From the NCBI GenBank assembly GCA_002633005.1, contig NMRA01000179.1, positions 451,797 to 515,796 on the forward strand: a stretch of 64,000 bases of DNA, given 5' to 3'. A program made the translations under genes and the position numbers. Of the stretch, positions 35,388 through 47,600 are shown piece by piece. The stretch comes from Phoronis australis (taxonomy: Eukaryota; Phoronida; Phoronidae). Position 1 is the first letter of the stretch, and the number at the start of each line of letters is the position of its first letter. Below the pieces are notes generated by a model. That model was not told the origin of the DNA. It ran no database searches and was given only the letters and a program-made list of their open reading frames with translations.

Positions 35388-36157
35388 CAGTGGCAGATCT
35401 AGGATATCACAAGGGGGGCAACATTTTGTCTGTGAACATTTGCTCAAAGCACGATCGTAGATGCGCATAGCACCGAATGGGGGAAGGTTGGGAGGGGGGG
35501 GGGTTGCTCCCGCCCAGGAAATTTTTCTGTTTTTTCCTCTAACAATCAAGCATTTTTCTTGATTCCTGAAGTATTATCAAAGAAAAAAAACACGGAAAAC
35601 GTTTCAAACTTGAAAAACTGCACTTACTTGAGACTCGAACTCACGACCTGGCGTATACAGCGCGCTTGCTTTACCACTGCACCACCGCGATTTCACTCTT
35701 ACGTTGAGTCTAAGAGACGTATTGTTTATGGTCCACAGCGTTTGCGCGCGAAACCTACTTCTTTTTGTAATGCTTATTACACTTTTTATATTTTGTGCAA
35801 AAAGTTCGTAACAAATTTGTTGTATTTAAAATAGTCTTTAATTGTCCAAAAGACCAAATCCGTTTTTTGTGTTGGCATTAATGACGCGATTGCTTTGGAA
35901 ATCATCTTAAGTTCAGGTTTGGCAAAGGAAGAATTATGAGTTTCTGAGTGATTCACGAAGGCTTCGATTAAAATTCACATCTTACTAGCATCTTCTGTTT
36001 TTTCATCGTCACTCAGAATTCCATTTTCTTTAAAAAATGAAGAAATTTTCTTCATTGCACAGTGTAGCACACGACGGAAACGGAGTCGTAGTGCGCAGCA
36101 CCACTGCCGGTCGCCTGGGNGGGGGGGGGGGGGCGGGCCCCCCTAAATCCGCCTATG
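35388..36157 (-). mobile_element. hAT-like element, deletion derivative (copy 3)
   Basis: Ends are CAGTGGCAGATCTAGG (35388) and CCTAAATCCGCCTATG (to 36157); ATTTA directly flanks both ends, a 5-bp target duplication. On the minus strand an ATG near 36064 opens M-K-K-I-S-S-F-F, the transposase-start remnant shared with 21481. Contains a poly-G run with one unresolved base. Confidence 0.7.
35633..35702 (-). repeat. tRNA-like sequence inside hAT-like copy 3
   Basis: Minus strand has GGTGGTGCAGTGGTAAAGC (A-box-like) and GTGAGTTCGAGTC (B-box-like), aligned with 21668-21745. Confidence 0.55.
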
Positions 36158-36289
36158 ATTTAAGTACCAACGGAAATGTAGTATTGATAGAGTTGTTAGT
36201 TTTTAACGGTTTTAATGTACTAAATGAAAGGTCGACTTATTTGTACATGTACACAATTAAAATATAGTTCCGAAGTCCCCAAGTGGGGT

Positions 36290-36920
36290 CAAAATGGGCC
36301 AAGGAATTGAACTTTTAAAAATACAAATAATTTTTCCTGGGAAGATGTTCATTCCCTTCTTCAAAACACAAGCAACCCAAGAATTAGATGGCGTCAGGTC
36401 AGACTCTTGTTGAGAATTTTGACTACAAACTCTTTTTTAACAATAATTCAAGTTACGGATGACGGCTCTTGTTCCTTTTGTGGACAATCGAAAGAGACTT
36501 GGAAACACTTATTATGAGAACGTGAAGTAGTAAATTCATTTTGGACAAAAGTTAATGATGAACTTTTAAACGAAGCAAATTCCCAGTTTGTCGGCACTCT
36601 CTGATGCAACATTATTTTTGGCTTTTTTGATAAAAAAGGAAAATTGTTTTTATTGGGTAAACCCAAAAGTTCGGATCAAATAGTTTACTTCTAAGTAGAT
36701 TTTTTACATTTGTCAAACAATATTTCATGAGTAAATGTATTAGTGCTCAGGATTTGTGCAAAAAAGATGGTGTAATTTTGAAAATGTTTCTCTTAGTTGT
36801 CAAGAAGATTACACTAGGTGTGGGATATGCGTGTGTGTGTGCGCAAGCCTTTGTTGTTGTTGTCTTTTTGTGTTATTGTAAATATGCTCATTGCTAATAA
36901 ATGTATATAAAATTAGCATA
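36290..36920 (+). pseudogene. L1-like non-LTR retrotransposon, 3' end of ORF2
   Basis: With a few stops and shifts the plus strand reads I-R-W-R-Q-V-R-L-L-L-R-I-L-T-T-N-S-F-L, then C-S-F-C-x6-W-K-H-L-L, then V-N-S-F-W. This is the layout of the C-terminal zinc-knuckle segment (C-x2-C...HL...FW) of L1/Tx1-type ORF2 proteins. The last Cys/His position is mutated. AATAAA at about 36896 may be its poly(A) signal. Strongly 5'-truncated, as usual for such copies. Confidence 0.6.
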
Positions 36921-38612
36921 TAGATCCCTCACACTTGATTTGCTTAATTTAGTTAGGCATTCATCTGAAATTATACATCTTTATATATAATAAATTAAAT
37001 CTTTAGTGCCGTTTGATACAATTACATTTATTAAAAATTCAGAGTGCAATGGCATTTACGAAAAAATGCGACGAACTACTTCAAGTATCGATCCGGAATC
37101 TGCAGACAAAAGGTTTTCTGATAGAAAAAATTAAACAGTGAAATTTCCGGGTTTGTTAAATAATTTTGCCGTTTTGGGCTATTGAATTCACGGCAGTAAC
37201 GTGTAGTGTCATAAAGGACAATTTGGTGATATTAACAATGTTGCCACTTGTCAAAACAAGGTGAATGGTGGTTTTAAGCACTAAACCTTTCCATTAGACA
37301 GTCCGTAATATGTTTCAACTCACCCGTCTCGAATTAAATCAACACCCTAATTCCATGCTCTTTACCTACCATGCTACAATATCTATATCATAAATAATTC
37401 CAAACTCGTTCTGGTGCTATTATAGGTTTTTATGATATTTGATGGTGTTTTACTTTTTACACGCTTCTAAAGGTTGCATTATTGTATTCCACCATCCAAT
37501 ACCAGACAAGTTGGACTACTGTGCCGTGGCTTGCTACCTGACATCACCGAGTTCCATAAACTTGATAAGTACCCGTGAATCGCTAAGACGCCCAGAATCA
37601 GTCAATTCCGAAATGAGACGATACAACACGTTTTCCTACCTCCCAAACAAAACAGAGTTCTGTGCGGACAATCACACTGACTACTGTGTGGATTATCATA
37701 CAAGAACAACCTGATGTTTAGTTGCGAATTTTTCATGAAATTTGATTTTGTGAATATTTGGAATAGCAAACAAGTTTCAAGGCATGTCGCAAACCAGTGT
37801 AAATGCATTGCAAAACAAGTCTATGGGCTGAGGTGACGAATTTTTTTCTGTGTATATTTCGGATTTTGCTAGCTCGTTACTGATTTTTATTGTCAAATAT
37901 ACAGTATAAAGGAGTTCAAGTGGGGACATTTTACATGTATGTGTCTAACAAGAAGTACAGAATCGTCGTCAATATAACAGCAGTAGGTTACAGACGCGTT
38001 TGCTTATAGTGGGTTCATTTCGACATGGAATTTATGTTTCATTCTCAAGTCGGTAGGCTCCGTCAGTTAATTCTAGTATTGAGACAATCTTGATTTCCCG
38101 TCTTCTGCATGTTTCGTCGTAGCTCACTCTCATCTTTTTACCTAAATCCGAGACAACAGCCCCGACCCCTGCCGCTCTCAAGGTTCCGCGTCTGTCGCCT
38201 GCAAATAATTGGAGTTGTACACTCTTCTCGAGGCTAGGCTACGATCCTGGGCTTAAAACACCGTGAAATCGACACCAGTGGGGTGGAAACACTTAGGACA
38301 CACAGCGAAATGCAAGTATACTAATAAACGACGTAAGTTATTTGAAACATCGCTCATGGAGTTATGGAGTGATAAATTAACCTTAACAAACTGGCTAAAG
38401 TACTTCATGTGACAAAGTCATCCATTTCCATTTCTCGTCTGCCCAGTTTTCTCCTGTCCAACAACATGCTTCATATGCGCAAAGATTTACACTTGTAGCA
38501 CTGTCAATTTGAATACATACAGGTAATCGGAATGCCAGAACCAGTTTTGGGTGATACTGAGGGTGTCGACTGATACTTAGACGGAGGACAATAAAATACT
38601 GCGTCGGTTATT
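36921..38612. other. Intergenic and 3' UTR side of gene B
   Basis: No gene recognised. The right part, up to 38612, is probably 3' UTR of gene B. Confidence 0.4.
37886..37891 (-). terminator. Possible poly(A) signal of gene B
   Basis: AATAAA on the minus strand, about 720 bases after the stop codon. Other weak signals exist, so this is only a candidate. Confidence 0.3.
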
Positions 38613-39283
38613 TCAGGCCACATATATCTTCTTGTTGATTTTCCTGTTAGGTGCTAGAAAGTACACAGGGGATGCTGAGGGATTTGGAAACTGTTTCACC
38701 AATTTCTTCCCAATTTCAATCTCTCTCTCTCCAGCCACTTCACAACGAATTGATTTGATTTGCAGTTGGGGTTCTTTCCTTCCAAGAGCCTTTTGGCCCG
38801 AAGTTCTCTCGTAATCATCGGAGGCAATAGACCAGTTGCAAGCGCGAAGGTGTTCTTTACCAGACATTGACGAAGGACGTGGCTGCTGTTTATCTTTGTG
38901 TAGAGCATTTTCGCCATCACGAGACCAGGCTTCCCTCTTCATAAGACTTTGCTTTTGTTGTCGCTTGGATGCAACTACTTTCGACCTTTGTCGTCGGCGT
39001 TGCGTTACTTTTCTACCGATTCGCCTGGTTCTAGAAGAATGTTGTTTATTGCCACGAGAGGTTTTGAGCTTATTAGACTTCAAATGACCGAGATTTCTTC
39101 TCATCAACCGCACACTGTTGCCAAGAGTGGTTAAATCGAAACCTACGATTAATCCTAGAAGAGCTACCACTATAAACAACTGCGAACCGCCAATGGCGGT
39201 GGCGTAGGGCGCTTCTACTGGCAATCTCTTTGGTCTGGTAAAGACAGGTCGAACAACAGGGGGTCGTACACGTCTTGGTCTCC
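38613..39283 (-). CDS. Gene B last exon: transmembrane helix and cytoplasmic tail
   Basis: Starts after a TGTCTTCTAG acceptor (phase 1) and runs 222 residues to TAA. A Pro/Arg-rich stalk of about 30 residues is followed by a hydrophobic segment G-S-Q-L-F-I-V-V-A-L-L-G-L-I-V-G-F (about residues 32-50 of the exon) and then about 170 residues rich in Arg, Lys, Gln and Ser, with clusters such as R-R-R-Q-R-S-K. The charge pattern gives an outside-to-inside type I topology. The tail has no recognised domain; its basic clusters could act as nuclear-localisation or nucleic-acid-binding signals if released, which is speculation. Confidence 0.75.
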
Positions 39284-42146
39284 CTAGAAGACAGACATGA
39301 AATTTAAATAGTTGACACATCTTCACTGTTCCTTTGGGTAAAAGTTCAATACAATAATGAAAAAGTATTCTCAACTTCTTAAATTTGGAATAAGAAAACG
39401 GCGACGTCTGTGTACCCAAGATTTACGCACGTCAATACATTTTATGTGAATACCAAAAGAATGGTAATCAGAGTAAATTTAAAGAGTGAAAGAAAAGTAA
39501 ACACACGTCTCGTCCTACCACTGATGAATAACATCCGATTTTTATGTGAAGAAAATCGAGAATCTCGTCTAATTTATACTTTTTCATTTTCAGCAGTGAT
39601 ATTATCTTCATTGAATTTTAGAACAGGAAATCTGCAATAAGCATGCATTGGTTGAAGAAAATAAAATACACGAAGCATTCTCAAGAGCGTACCACACTAC
39701 GCAGTCGCTAGATATCCGTGTACCTCATACCTAACACAAGAGACTTCATTTTCATCCAGATGCAGAGGATAGCTATCTAAAATACCGATTTGAGTTTTTG
39801 CCCACTGAATCATAAAAGTCACAGTTTATTTGTTTGGGTCAAGTGAAACCTTTATTGACAAAATGCTATTTTAGTAAACACGGAGTGTGCTTGCAACAAA
39901 ATATGTAAGGGTTTCAAATAAGTTTAAGGAAAATGAATATTTTGGCTACCAAGGGAAACAATTCTTTTAATATATTTTGAAATACAAGTCATCAACTTAG
40001 GAAAACATATATTTTTAAGTAATTGATGATTACAGAGACCTATTGTGTGCAATTTGTATTCACGGAATTGTCTTTTTTTCTCAAAAATTGCAATTTTTCC
40101 AAGGTCGTTGCATGGTACATGCAAGAACCGGCTACCATATACGTGATTAACTTCGCAAGAAACTTGAAAATTCTATCTCCATATCCTATTAGGTACACTG
40201 GGGTATCTAAAAAACCTGTCGTTAAAAATCATGACGTCAATGATTTCTCTTTTCAATGAAATAACCGAGGTCATGAGTTTTATAAACTGAGTTTTTGGTT
40301 TAAACATGCGTTACAAATTTATCCAGGACACCCGATTGTACCTAATAAAAGAGAAATGAAATTTTCGAGTTTCGTGCAAAATTTGTGAGTATATGGCAGC
40401 CGGGACTTATCCCGGCGAACTTGGAAATCGCACTATTTTTCCGTACAATCACATGACTACAAAAACCAAGGCATTATGTTCGTGTCTAAGTAGATTTCTG
40501 TGATCAGCAGACGGGTTTGACAAATAAAGTGATTCATGAGTTGATTAGTTATATTTTAAAAAGCATTAAACAAGTGTGACTATTAGTAGCGAATGTGTCC
40601 AATTACCTTATTGATTTCATACAAATAGTTGTTGCTTTCTAATGAAAAATCCCGCAGGTGTATTTACGCGCACCCTGTCGATCAAATCCGATCCCTCCCA
40701 CGTAAAGTTTTCCCACATTGCAAAGCCCCATTATTTGTCAACCTACACAACCGCCGAGTGAACCCCTTGCTTACAGCATAGTTTAAAGTTCTGAAATATT
40801 TATCCGTTTCGTCTCGTGTAGGTCAGACTATGGAGTCTAACATGGCAAATATATGTATGTATCAGAATGCAAAATGAAGTTTGCGTATTATCCGACTGCA
40901 CACAAGACTCGATTCCCTGTCCCAGCCGAAGTCCAGCTCAGTCCTGAAGCGACCAAAGCTCTGCTACTAAAATTTGTTGAACGAACGAGGGATCATCCGG
41001 ACGGGAATACCCGCCATGGGTTAAACAAACATTCATGGACAGACTGTAAAGCATACCCAATCTCGAATTTTTCGTCATACAACTCCTGTGGAACATTTCC
41101 GTGTAGTTGCATATTATATATTTCGTGAAAAACCGACTTTGTTTGTGACTCACTCGAGTATTGTCCTGTGTCCGGTTATATGAAACAGAATCAAATAGGT
41201 ACTCAGCAATGCTCCTTAACCTTATACCGAATTTGTGAACATACAGCATTTTCATTGGCAGTTTTATTCTCGGTACAAAGTCTAGTTTTGGCTTAGATAC
41301 TCATTGACAATAAAATCTTTATTTAATTCTCAATATTATGGAAAATCAAAAGTTATCTTTTCATAAAACGCCGCTTAGTGAAGAAAATTGTGTTTATCTA
41401 GGACAATATTTTCATCATTTTTGTTAGGTCTAAAAAAATCTGGAGTCTTGGTATTCATACAGAAGATCTTAACACCGATTAGAAAAATTGTCCCTAGTTT
41501 TGGAAAATCCGAGACAGAATTTTTTAGCGTTTTCATTAAAGTTTCAATACTGACAGTTAATGAATACCGATGCAAGGACTTTTCTCTGTCAATATTCAGT
41601 ATACTTTCAGAAAACGACTTTTTACCAAAAGGCATTAACACGAGCCCATGATAATGGCACATTGTTTTGAAAGACATAAATTTGACTCGACTCAGGAAAT
41701 AATACTTTTATGATTTGAGAGTTGTTAGTTTATTATACGTGTATGTTTCAAGAAAAAAATATTAATTTTTAACAAGGTTTACAAGTAACGATAATTAAAT
41801 CAAAACGGCTACAACCCCGCGTCCCGTTCAAGAAGGGAACTTTATTTCGGGCACTCGTCGCTAAGCAATTGGTATCTGAACTTTTCCGTACTCAGGTGAG
41901 AACTGATTTGTGGGTTTGCAAAGAGCTAAAAGGTCTTTTTTCTGACAGTGCTTGGCACATGAAATACCTGCCACAAACCTGTAAAAGCATCGTTTCAAGC
42001 TCAAACAAAGTGTCAGCATGTCGAAGCCCCGAACGCACTTCCAATTTGAGACCATTTTGATAAAGGCTGATGGTTTAGGACAATAGCAGGTTTGTGCGAT
42101 TGTACGCGGCTTTATAGATGCTTTGAAGTCAACGTCTTAAACTTAC

Positions 42147-42312
42147 GAATGCAGAAGTAGTCCCACCACATAAATTCTCTCTCAGGGTCAGCGATTGCAC
42201 AGCCATATATCACCCTCAGGTGGAGCACGACGGTTTCGTTAATGGAGCACTTTAGATGTGAGACGTGGGAGCCATTTACAACATTCGTCGTAATTTCAAC
42301 TTCTGCGCTTCT
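42147..42312 (-). CDS. Gene B exon Y: juxtamembrane region, unrecognised
   Basis: Acceptor CCATACAG and donor ATTC|GTAAGT bound 166 bp (phase 0 to 1), joining the transmembrane exon in frame. The product has alternating strands and three cysteines (H-L-K-C, Y-G-C, Y-F-C), with L-H-L-R-V-I-Y-G-C and N-x-S/T sites. It looks like the second half of a beta-sandwich domain, but I cannot name the family. Confidence 0.65.
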
Positions 42313-42565
42313 CTGTATGGTGTTTGCCACAGGAGTAACTTAAATGTACAGACAATTAAAACGTTGGTTTTCACATGCGTGTTACGTAGGCCTACAGCCC
42401 CACTGATTATACCAGGCAAGACTATTCATAATGTAAACTGTTGTGGGCATGAAAATCTGCAGTCCACTTTGTGCTTCAACACGTGTTAACTGTAGGCTAC
42501 AAGTCAAAATCAAGATGGCTTGGCATCACTCAGTTAACACTATTTGTTGTAATTGATTCACTTAC

Positions 42566-42750
42566 TCGGCCTACGACGGGGATGCGTCCCGTAGACTTCT
42601 GATCCAAAATAGTATGAACCCTAGAGTAGACTGGAAGAAGCAAGATAGCGCAAGAACACACAGAATCCTCTGTTAGAATGTTCGGGAATTCAATAACATA
42701 CCCTGGCAATAAGACCGCTATTGAAGCGATGGGTCTGTGAGGTTGGAATG
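42566..42750 (-). CDS. Gene B exon X: juxtamembrane region, unrecognised
   Basis: Acceptor TGCTTCAG and donor GCCGA|GTAAGT bound 185 bp (phase 1 to 0), so it fits between the last CCP exon and exon Y. The product has I-A-S-I-A-V-L-L-P-G-Y-V-I-E-F and a C-S-C pair. Together X and Y give about 117 residues between the last CCP and the stalk. Confidence 0.6.
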
Positions 42751-43200
42751 CTGAAGCATTGAATAACATTTATTGTTACCGTTCCATAAGTGAAGATTTC
42801 TCGACGCAAGTGAATCGCAAGTGTTTTGCGTCACCTGAAAGGACCCGAGGTCTACCGATTACTGATAGGTTTGCAAGACGAAAGTCATCCTTAGGAAGCA
42901 ATCCAATCTTACTGTGTGTGACCAGATATACTTCACCGGGAGAGTGAGCGAATTGTAGCCATTGAGTAGGAATTTACTGTAACTTGACGAGGATTAAAAT
43001 ACAACTTACTTCTTTTTGTGCAGGGTTCATATGTTGGTTCATATGGTGGTAATTCCTTTGGCCGTCCTGTAGAACGAAGGGTGAATGAGTAGAACTACAA
43101 AACTGGCAAGTAGAATGCTTGCGTAAAATTTATCTTAGGCCCAGAGGTTGAATCCGGAAGACCAAAGGAAAATTATATTGTGAATAGAACAGGAAAACAG

Positions 43201-43410
43201 GATCAAATAAAGGTTATGTTGGACCTTATGAACAAGTCACAGGATCAAATCAAGGTTATGTTGGACCTTATGAACAAGTCACAGGATCAAATTAAGGTTA
43301 TGTTGGACCTTATGAACAAGTCACAGGATCAAATAAAGGTTATGTTGGACCTTATGAACAAGTCACAGGATCAAATAAAGGTTATGTTGGACCTTATGAA
43401 CAAGTCACTG
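43201..43410 (+). repeat. 42-bp minisatellite, five near-identical copies
   Basis: Five units starting GATCAAAT(A/C)AAGGTTATG differ by single bases. Because 42 is a multiple of three, the plus strand stays open with a 14-residue repeat. It lies in a gene B intron and has no start codon context or splice sites, so coding is unlikely. Confidence 0.9.
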
Positions 43411-44428
43411 CATTTATCCAAATATGTACAAAACTGCAGGACTGAGTGAAAATTGATAATTATTTTCTGTATGCACAAAGTGTGTACAACAGGATATTTT
43501 ACTTTAAACCAACCCATTTCCGCCAGTATTTTGGGTAGGGTGACCATGTCTAAAGTAAAATTCAGCACAAGAAGATAAAATCATAACAAAACGAGAAACA
43601 TTTAAAAGTGTTACATTTTTAAAATATCAAATTGTTTTGCTTTTATGTAACGTTTGAGTTTTTCTTTAAGAACAAAAATGTCATATTTTTGATCACCCCT
43701 TTTGCAAAAGTCGAAATAGGAAAAAAGTCCTAGAAGCGTGCTGGAGATTACTAAATGAAGCGTAATACATGGAAATTTCGGGGGGAATTTGACCAGCCAT
43801 TTCTGAGATAAAATGTTACAAGTTTAGTCACATTCCAACCATCTTACATAACCTTAAATTGCATGTACCTCTTCACAAAATACACTTGTCCATTATCAGT
43901 AACGCTGCTTGATTAGAACACGGTAACAAGGGCAATATAAATTGGTGTCATCGGAATAGGGTTTTCGCCTCGAAAACGGAGCTTGACCAGTTACGGAGGC
44001 ACCTCGCAACGATAAATAATTGCGGAACTAAGGTTCCCAAGCTTCAGTCACCCCAGATCACTGCCATATTTGGAAATTCTTGTCACTCTGGTCGTCATCG
44101 CTGATCGACCCCACGTCGGCCATTCTGGCTACTTCGATCCACAGCCTATCGAAGTCACAAAATCTCCAAGACCATACATGTACATGTGGCTGTTAGGTGA
44201 TGTCGTGGCGAGGTAAGGCCCATGTTTTGAACAAGAGACGTAAATTGTAGTTTAGTAAATCTACTGGACAACCTGACACCGGACGCTCATCCGGTACTGG
44301 AGTTCCGATGTTTCATTAGGTTCACGGTAGACCCGCCCTTTATGTCGATGTACACGCGCAAGGATATTGCAAATATAACGGACGAGAACATAATGCAGAT
44401 AGATGCATCTTGCGTCCTGGCAAGTCAA

Positions 44429-44462
44429 AATAAACGAAACAAAACAAAACAAAACAAAACAA
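44429..44462 (+). repeat. (AAAAC)n microsatellite
   Basis: About six AAAAC units directly beside the donor of the CCP exon at 44473. Confidence 0.9.
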
Positions 44463-44472
44463 AGACACTTAC

Positions 44473-44658
44473 CTCGTTGACAACTGGGAACTGGTGTCCA
44501 CTCTCCATCTGCTTGACATATTGATATTCCTCCGCCCTCTATGACGTCACCATCCCGCAAGCACGTGTACACAGCTTTTGCCTGGTAATCGGTGGAAGTA
44601 AATGTCGGATGAGAGTCGTGGGTCTGCGGTGGATGGCCGCAGTTTATAGATGAGGTGG
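44473..44658 (-). CDS. Gene B exon: CCP (sushi) domain, last before membrane
   Basis: Acceptor TATTTTTACAG and donor CGAG|GTAAGT bound 186 bp (phase 1 to 1). Layout I-N-C-G-H-P-P ... Y-x-C ... G-x5-C-Q-x-D-G-E-W ... P-S-C is a complete sushi domain of four cysteines. Confidence 0.8.
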
Positions 44659-47600
44659 CTGTAAAAATAAGCTTTTTAAGAATTCTTGCTTTTTGACTGA
44701 AGTCAACTCGAGTTTTAGAAGAATTTAAGAACCTCAATATTGTGCTAAACGCCCCCACAACCACGCGCACATCCAGAGTTTTTCTTTCCGCTTCATTTCA
44801 CCCTATTTAGGCATAGTTGGCTAAGAACCGAAAATTGAATTAGGCCGTTTAGTCTCTTAAAATCGGTCTCACAATAGTCCTTAATACCATGAACGAATTA
44901 TTCTACATGTGTATTTTCATTGCCAAAAGGACATCGAAACTGCTTGCAAATCAATAAAATGTTTAGTAATTTATCAAGGTTGGCCAATCTTAATTCGAAA
45001 ATGGCCTGTGACTTGAGTTGCAGGCTCATTCGAAAATAAATCAAGATCGAATGAGGTCCATAATGTCCTTAAACTCCAAAGCGCCCCGATTAAGGAAGTT
45101 TTAAACTAATGTAAGGGCACCGCAATTTCTAAACAAAAGAAACCTGTAACACTTACAACTGTAGCAAAATATACAAAAGCGGACACGGGAAATACACGAT
45201 ATAAGAAAACAAAAAAAAAACTAGCCAGTCAGCTACCTGTACGAAGACTGACGTCAAAATACAGCTGGGAAGTGCTTAGCCTTGGAGAAAAGCTATGTAG
45301 TATATTTACAGCTTCGCACAAATGTGGAAAACAAACTGGCCTAGTAAAAGTGACAAAATTAGTGACATGAAAAAGTACTCTCTTCCTTGAGCAAACTAAA
45401 TTATTTGCCGGTGTTAGAAAATTGGCGCTCTACTGTTAATCAATGGTAAAGTGCGTGTTACTGAATAACATCTACGTGTTCTCCACACGCAGGTTACCGG
45501 CAAGCTAATGTTGTCAAGCGCTCTCATGCGCCGGCATTCGACGCCATGAAACATAGCGTCACCTATCGGGCAGTTTCCTTTTTCAACCATTCGTTTATGG
45601 ACTGTTCTTCTTCCACGAGGTTGCGTACATGTCACCGGAAATTATCGGAATTGGTTCACTTCGTTATAAGTTTAAAGTATTTAGTTAATACCAGTCAACC
45701 GTATATCTGGGCAAATAAAATTGCATCCCTGAATTTTTGAAGCATGCATCAGAAGACATTGAGGGAGATTGAATGAAGTCACTTGGGGTTGCGGCTGTAG
45801 TTGCATCCACTCGAAAATCAACGGCAGGTGCTCTTCTCAACACGATCACACATGTCCCCTCTCATTGTGATTTTTCAAGCAGTTTAGCGATCAAGGAGGC
45901 GGACAAAAAGGCAGAGCGACATATTTGAAAAGCACTAGGGGTTGCAGCATTGGTCTATTCCCCCCGAAACGCCGTCTCCTTGGTAGTAACTTCTTTGCCA
46001 AATTCCTACGAAATTGAGGCAAACGAAAATAAACTAACATTGCTACAAAGGGCGCTACAACAGTTGGACCCAATTCCACTAGGGCACTTAGTAGACACTG
46101 AGTCAAAGGCAATACAGAACAAACCTGCCACCAAGGTGCACCAGCGGTATGACCCGTCCATAAATCAGAGTCAAGCGTGCTCGTAGAAAGAACACATCTG
46201 AAAATTTTCATGACCATCTTCATACGACTAATGGATAAAAAGCGGGCGCCAAACATCCAAACATAACAATTAGCCACCATGGATCGCACAATGAATCAAC
46301 TTTGTCGAAAACAGACAATCGTCGTCACCTCCTTAAAGAAAACCGATTTCCTCAATTTCATGAACTTCCATCAAGGATTTGCCAAGATATAGAAGCAAAC
46401 GAAGAAAATATATTGTCATTACAGGGCACAGCGGTACTCGGATCCGTCCACAAATGTCGTCGTCATGCGATGTCACATTCATGGGAACACATTTGTCAAA
46501 TATCACAAGGATCCAGCAAGGCTTACAGACGTCGGACGGGAAGGCATGACGGCAGTATGCGTCTGTAAGGCACGTAAGTTTACTTGTACGTGGGCGCATG
46601 ATAAGCACCAAAGTACTGACTATACATGTACTAAGCACACGTATCTGCGTGCCAAAAGGATGGCGATTCTTGGGGGAGAAAGGCTTCCACACACATGACA
46701 ATTTTCGCACACGATCAGCCAATTCTTTAGGTGCATTTAAATTGCAGCAAGTGGCCTCGCATTTTTAGTCGGGGTTTTAGTCCGAGAACCCTGATGTCAA
46801 AAGTCAAGACTTCTCTAAGCCTTGAATTCTTCATTCGTACTACTTTAGGACAAAGTTCCATTTTAATTCAATCAATTATAGTTAAATTCTCTCATAACTG
46901 TACCTTTTCAGCTGGCTTTGTTACACACGCTGCCTCGGTGTTTGCCTACTCTGACGAAAGGAATTACCTGCTAATCTATACGAGATAGGCACCAAAACCT
47001 GCTAAAGCATTCAGTGCTGCAAATTTTAACATGAACCCTAACAGTCATGTCGAAGTCCATTTTTTTCAAAACAACTGTAAATTTCATTTTGGCCAACATT
47101 TTCCCAGAGAAATAAATCCCTTACAGTAATTAGATAGCTCTGGAAAAACTGCTGAAGTGTAGACTCACGTGTGCATACAGTATGTTTACGTGGGCAGGCG
47201 TTTCATTAAACCTTTTCTCTGTCTTTCATTTGACTTAGACCAAAACCGGGCTCACGTGGGGCCAATATGTCTTAGCCCTGATTCAAGAAATTCCTTTAGA
47301 TCAAAATTAAGAGGGTAATCGGTCTAAGGTAACGAAAATAAGCCTGCCATGGAGTAGACTTAAGACTGAACTGTTGGTGAAAATGACTAGAATTTACAAA
47401 TATACTGTGAACCGGTGAGGAACAAATTTCAAATCTATCGCTACTAAAATACCAATGAAGATCGTCTACTTAAGACTTAAGAACTCGGCAAAGCGGGGTA
47501 GCCTAGTAGTGACAATTCAATGCGATGTACCTGCGCACGCAAAATGTTTTCCAGCCATACCAGGGACTTCTCACACAAACGAAATCCCAAATATATCCAA

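Noticed and set aside
38632-39134. Plus-strand frames opposite the transmembrane exon
   Set aside because: Antisense shadows of the last exon of gene B, which has the splice site, hydrophobic helix and phase support.
41855-42060. Minus-strand Cys-containing frame
   Set aside because: No splice sites in phase with gene B exons on either side and no domain match.
43180-43449. 89-codon plus-strand frame over the minisatellite
   Set aside because: Begins with GTG, consists of the 42-bp repeat, and lies antisense in an intron.
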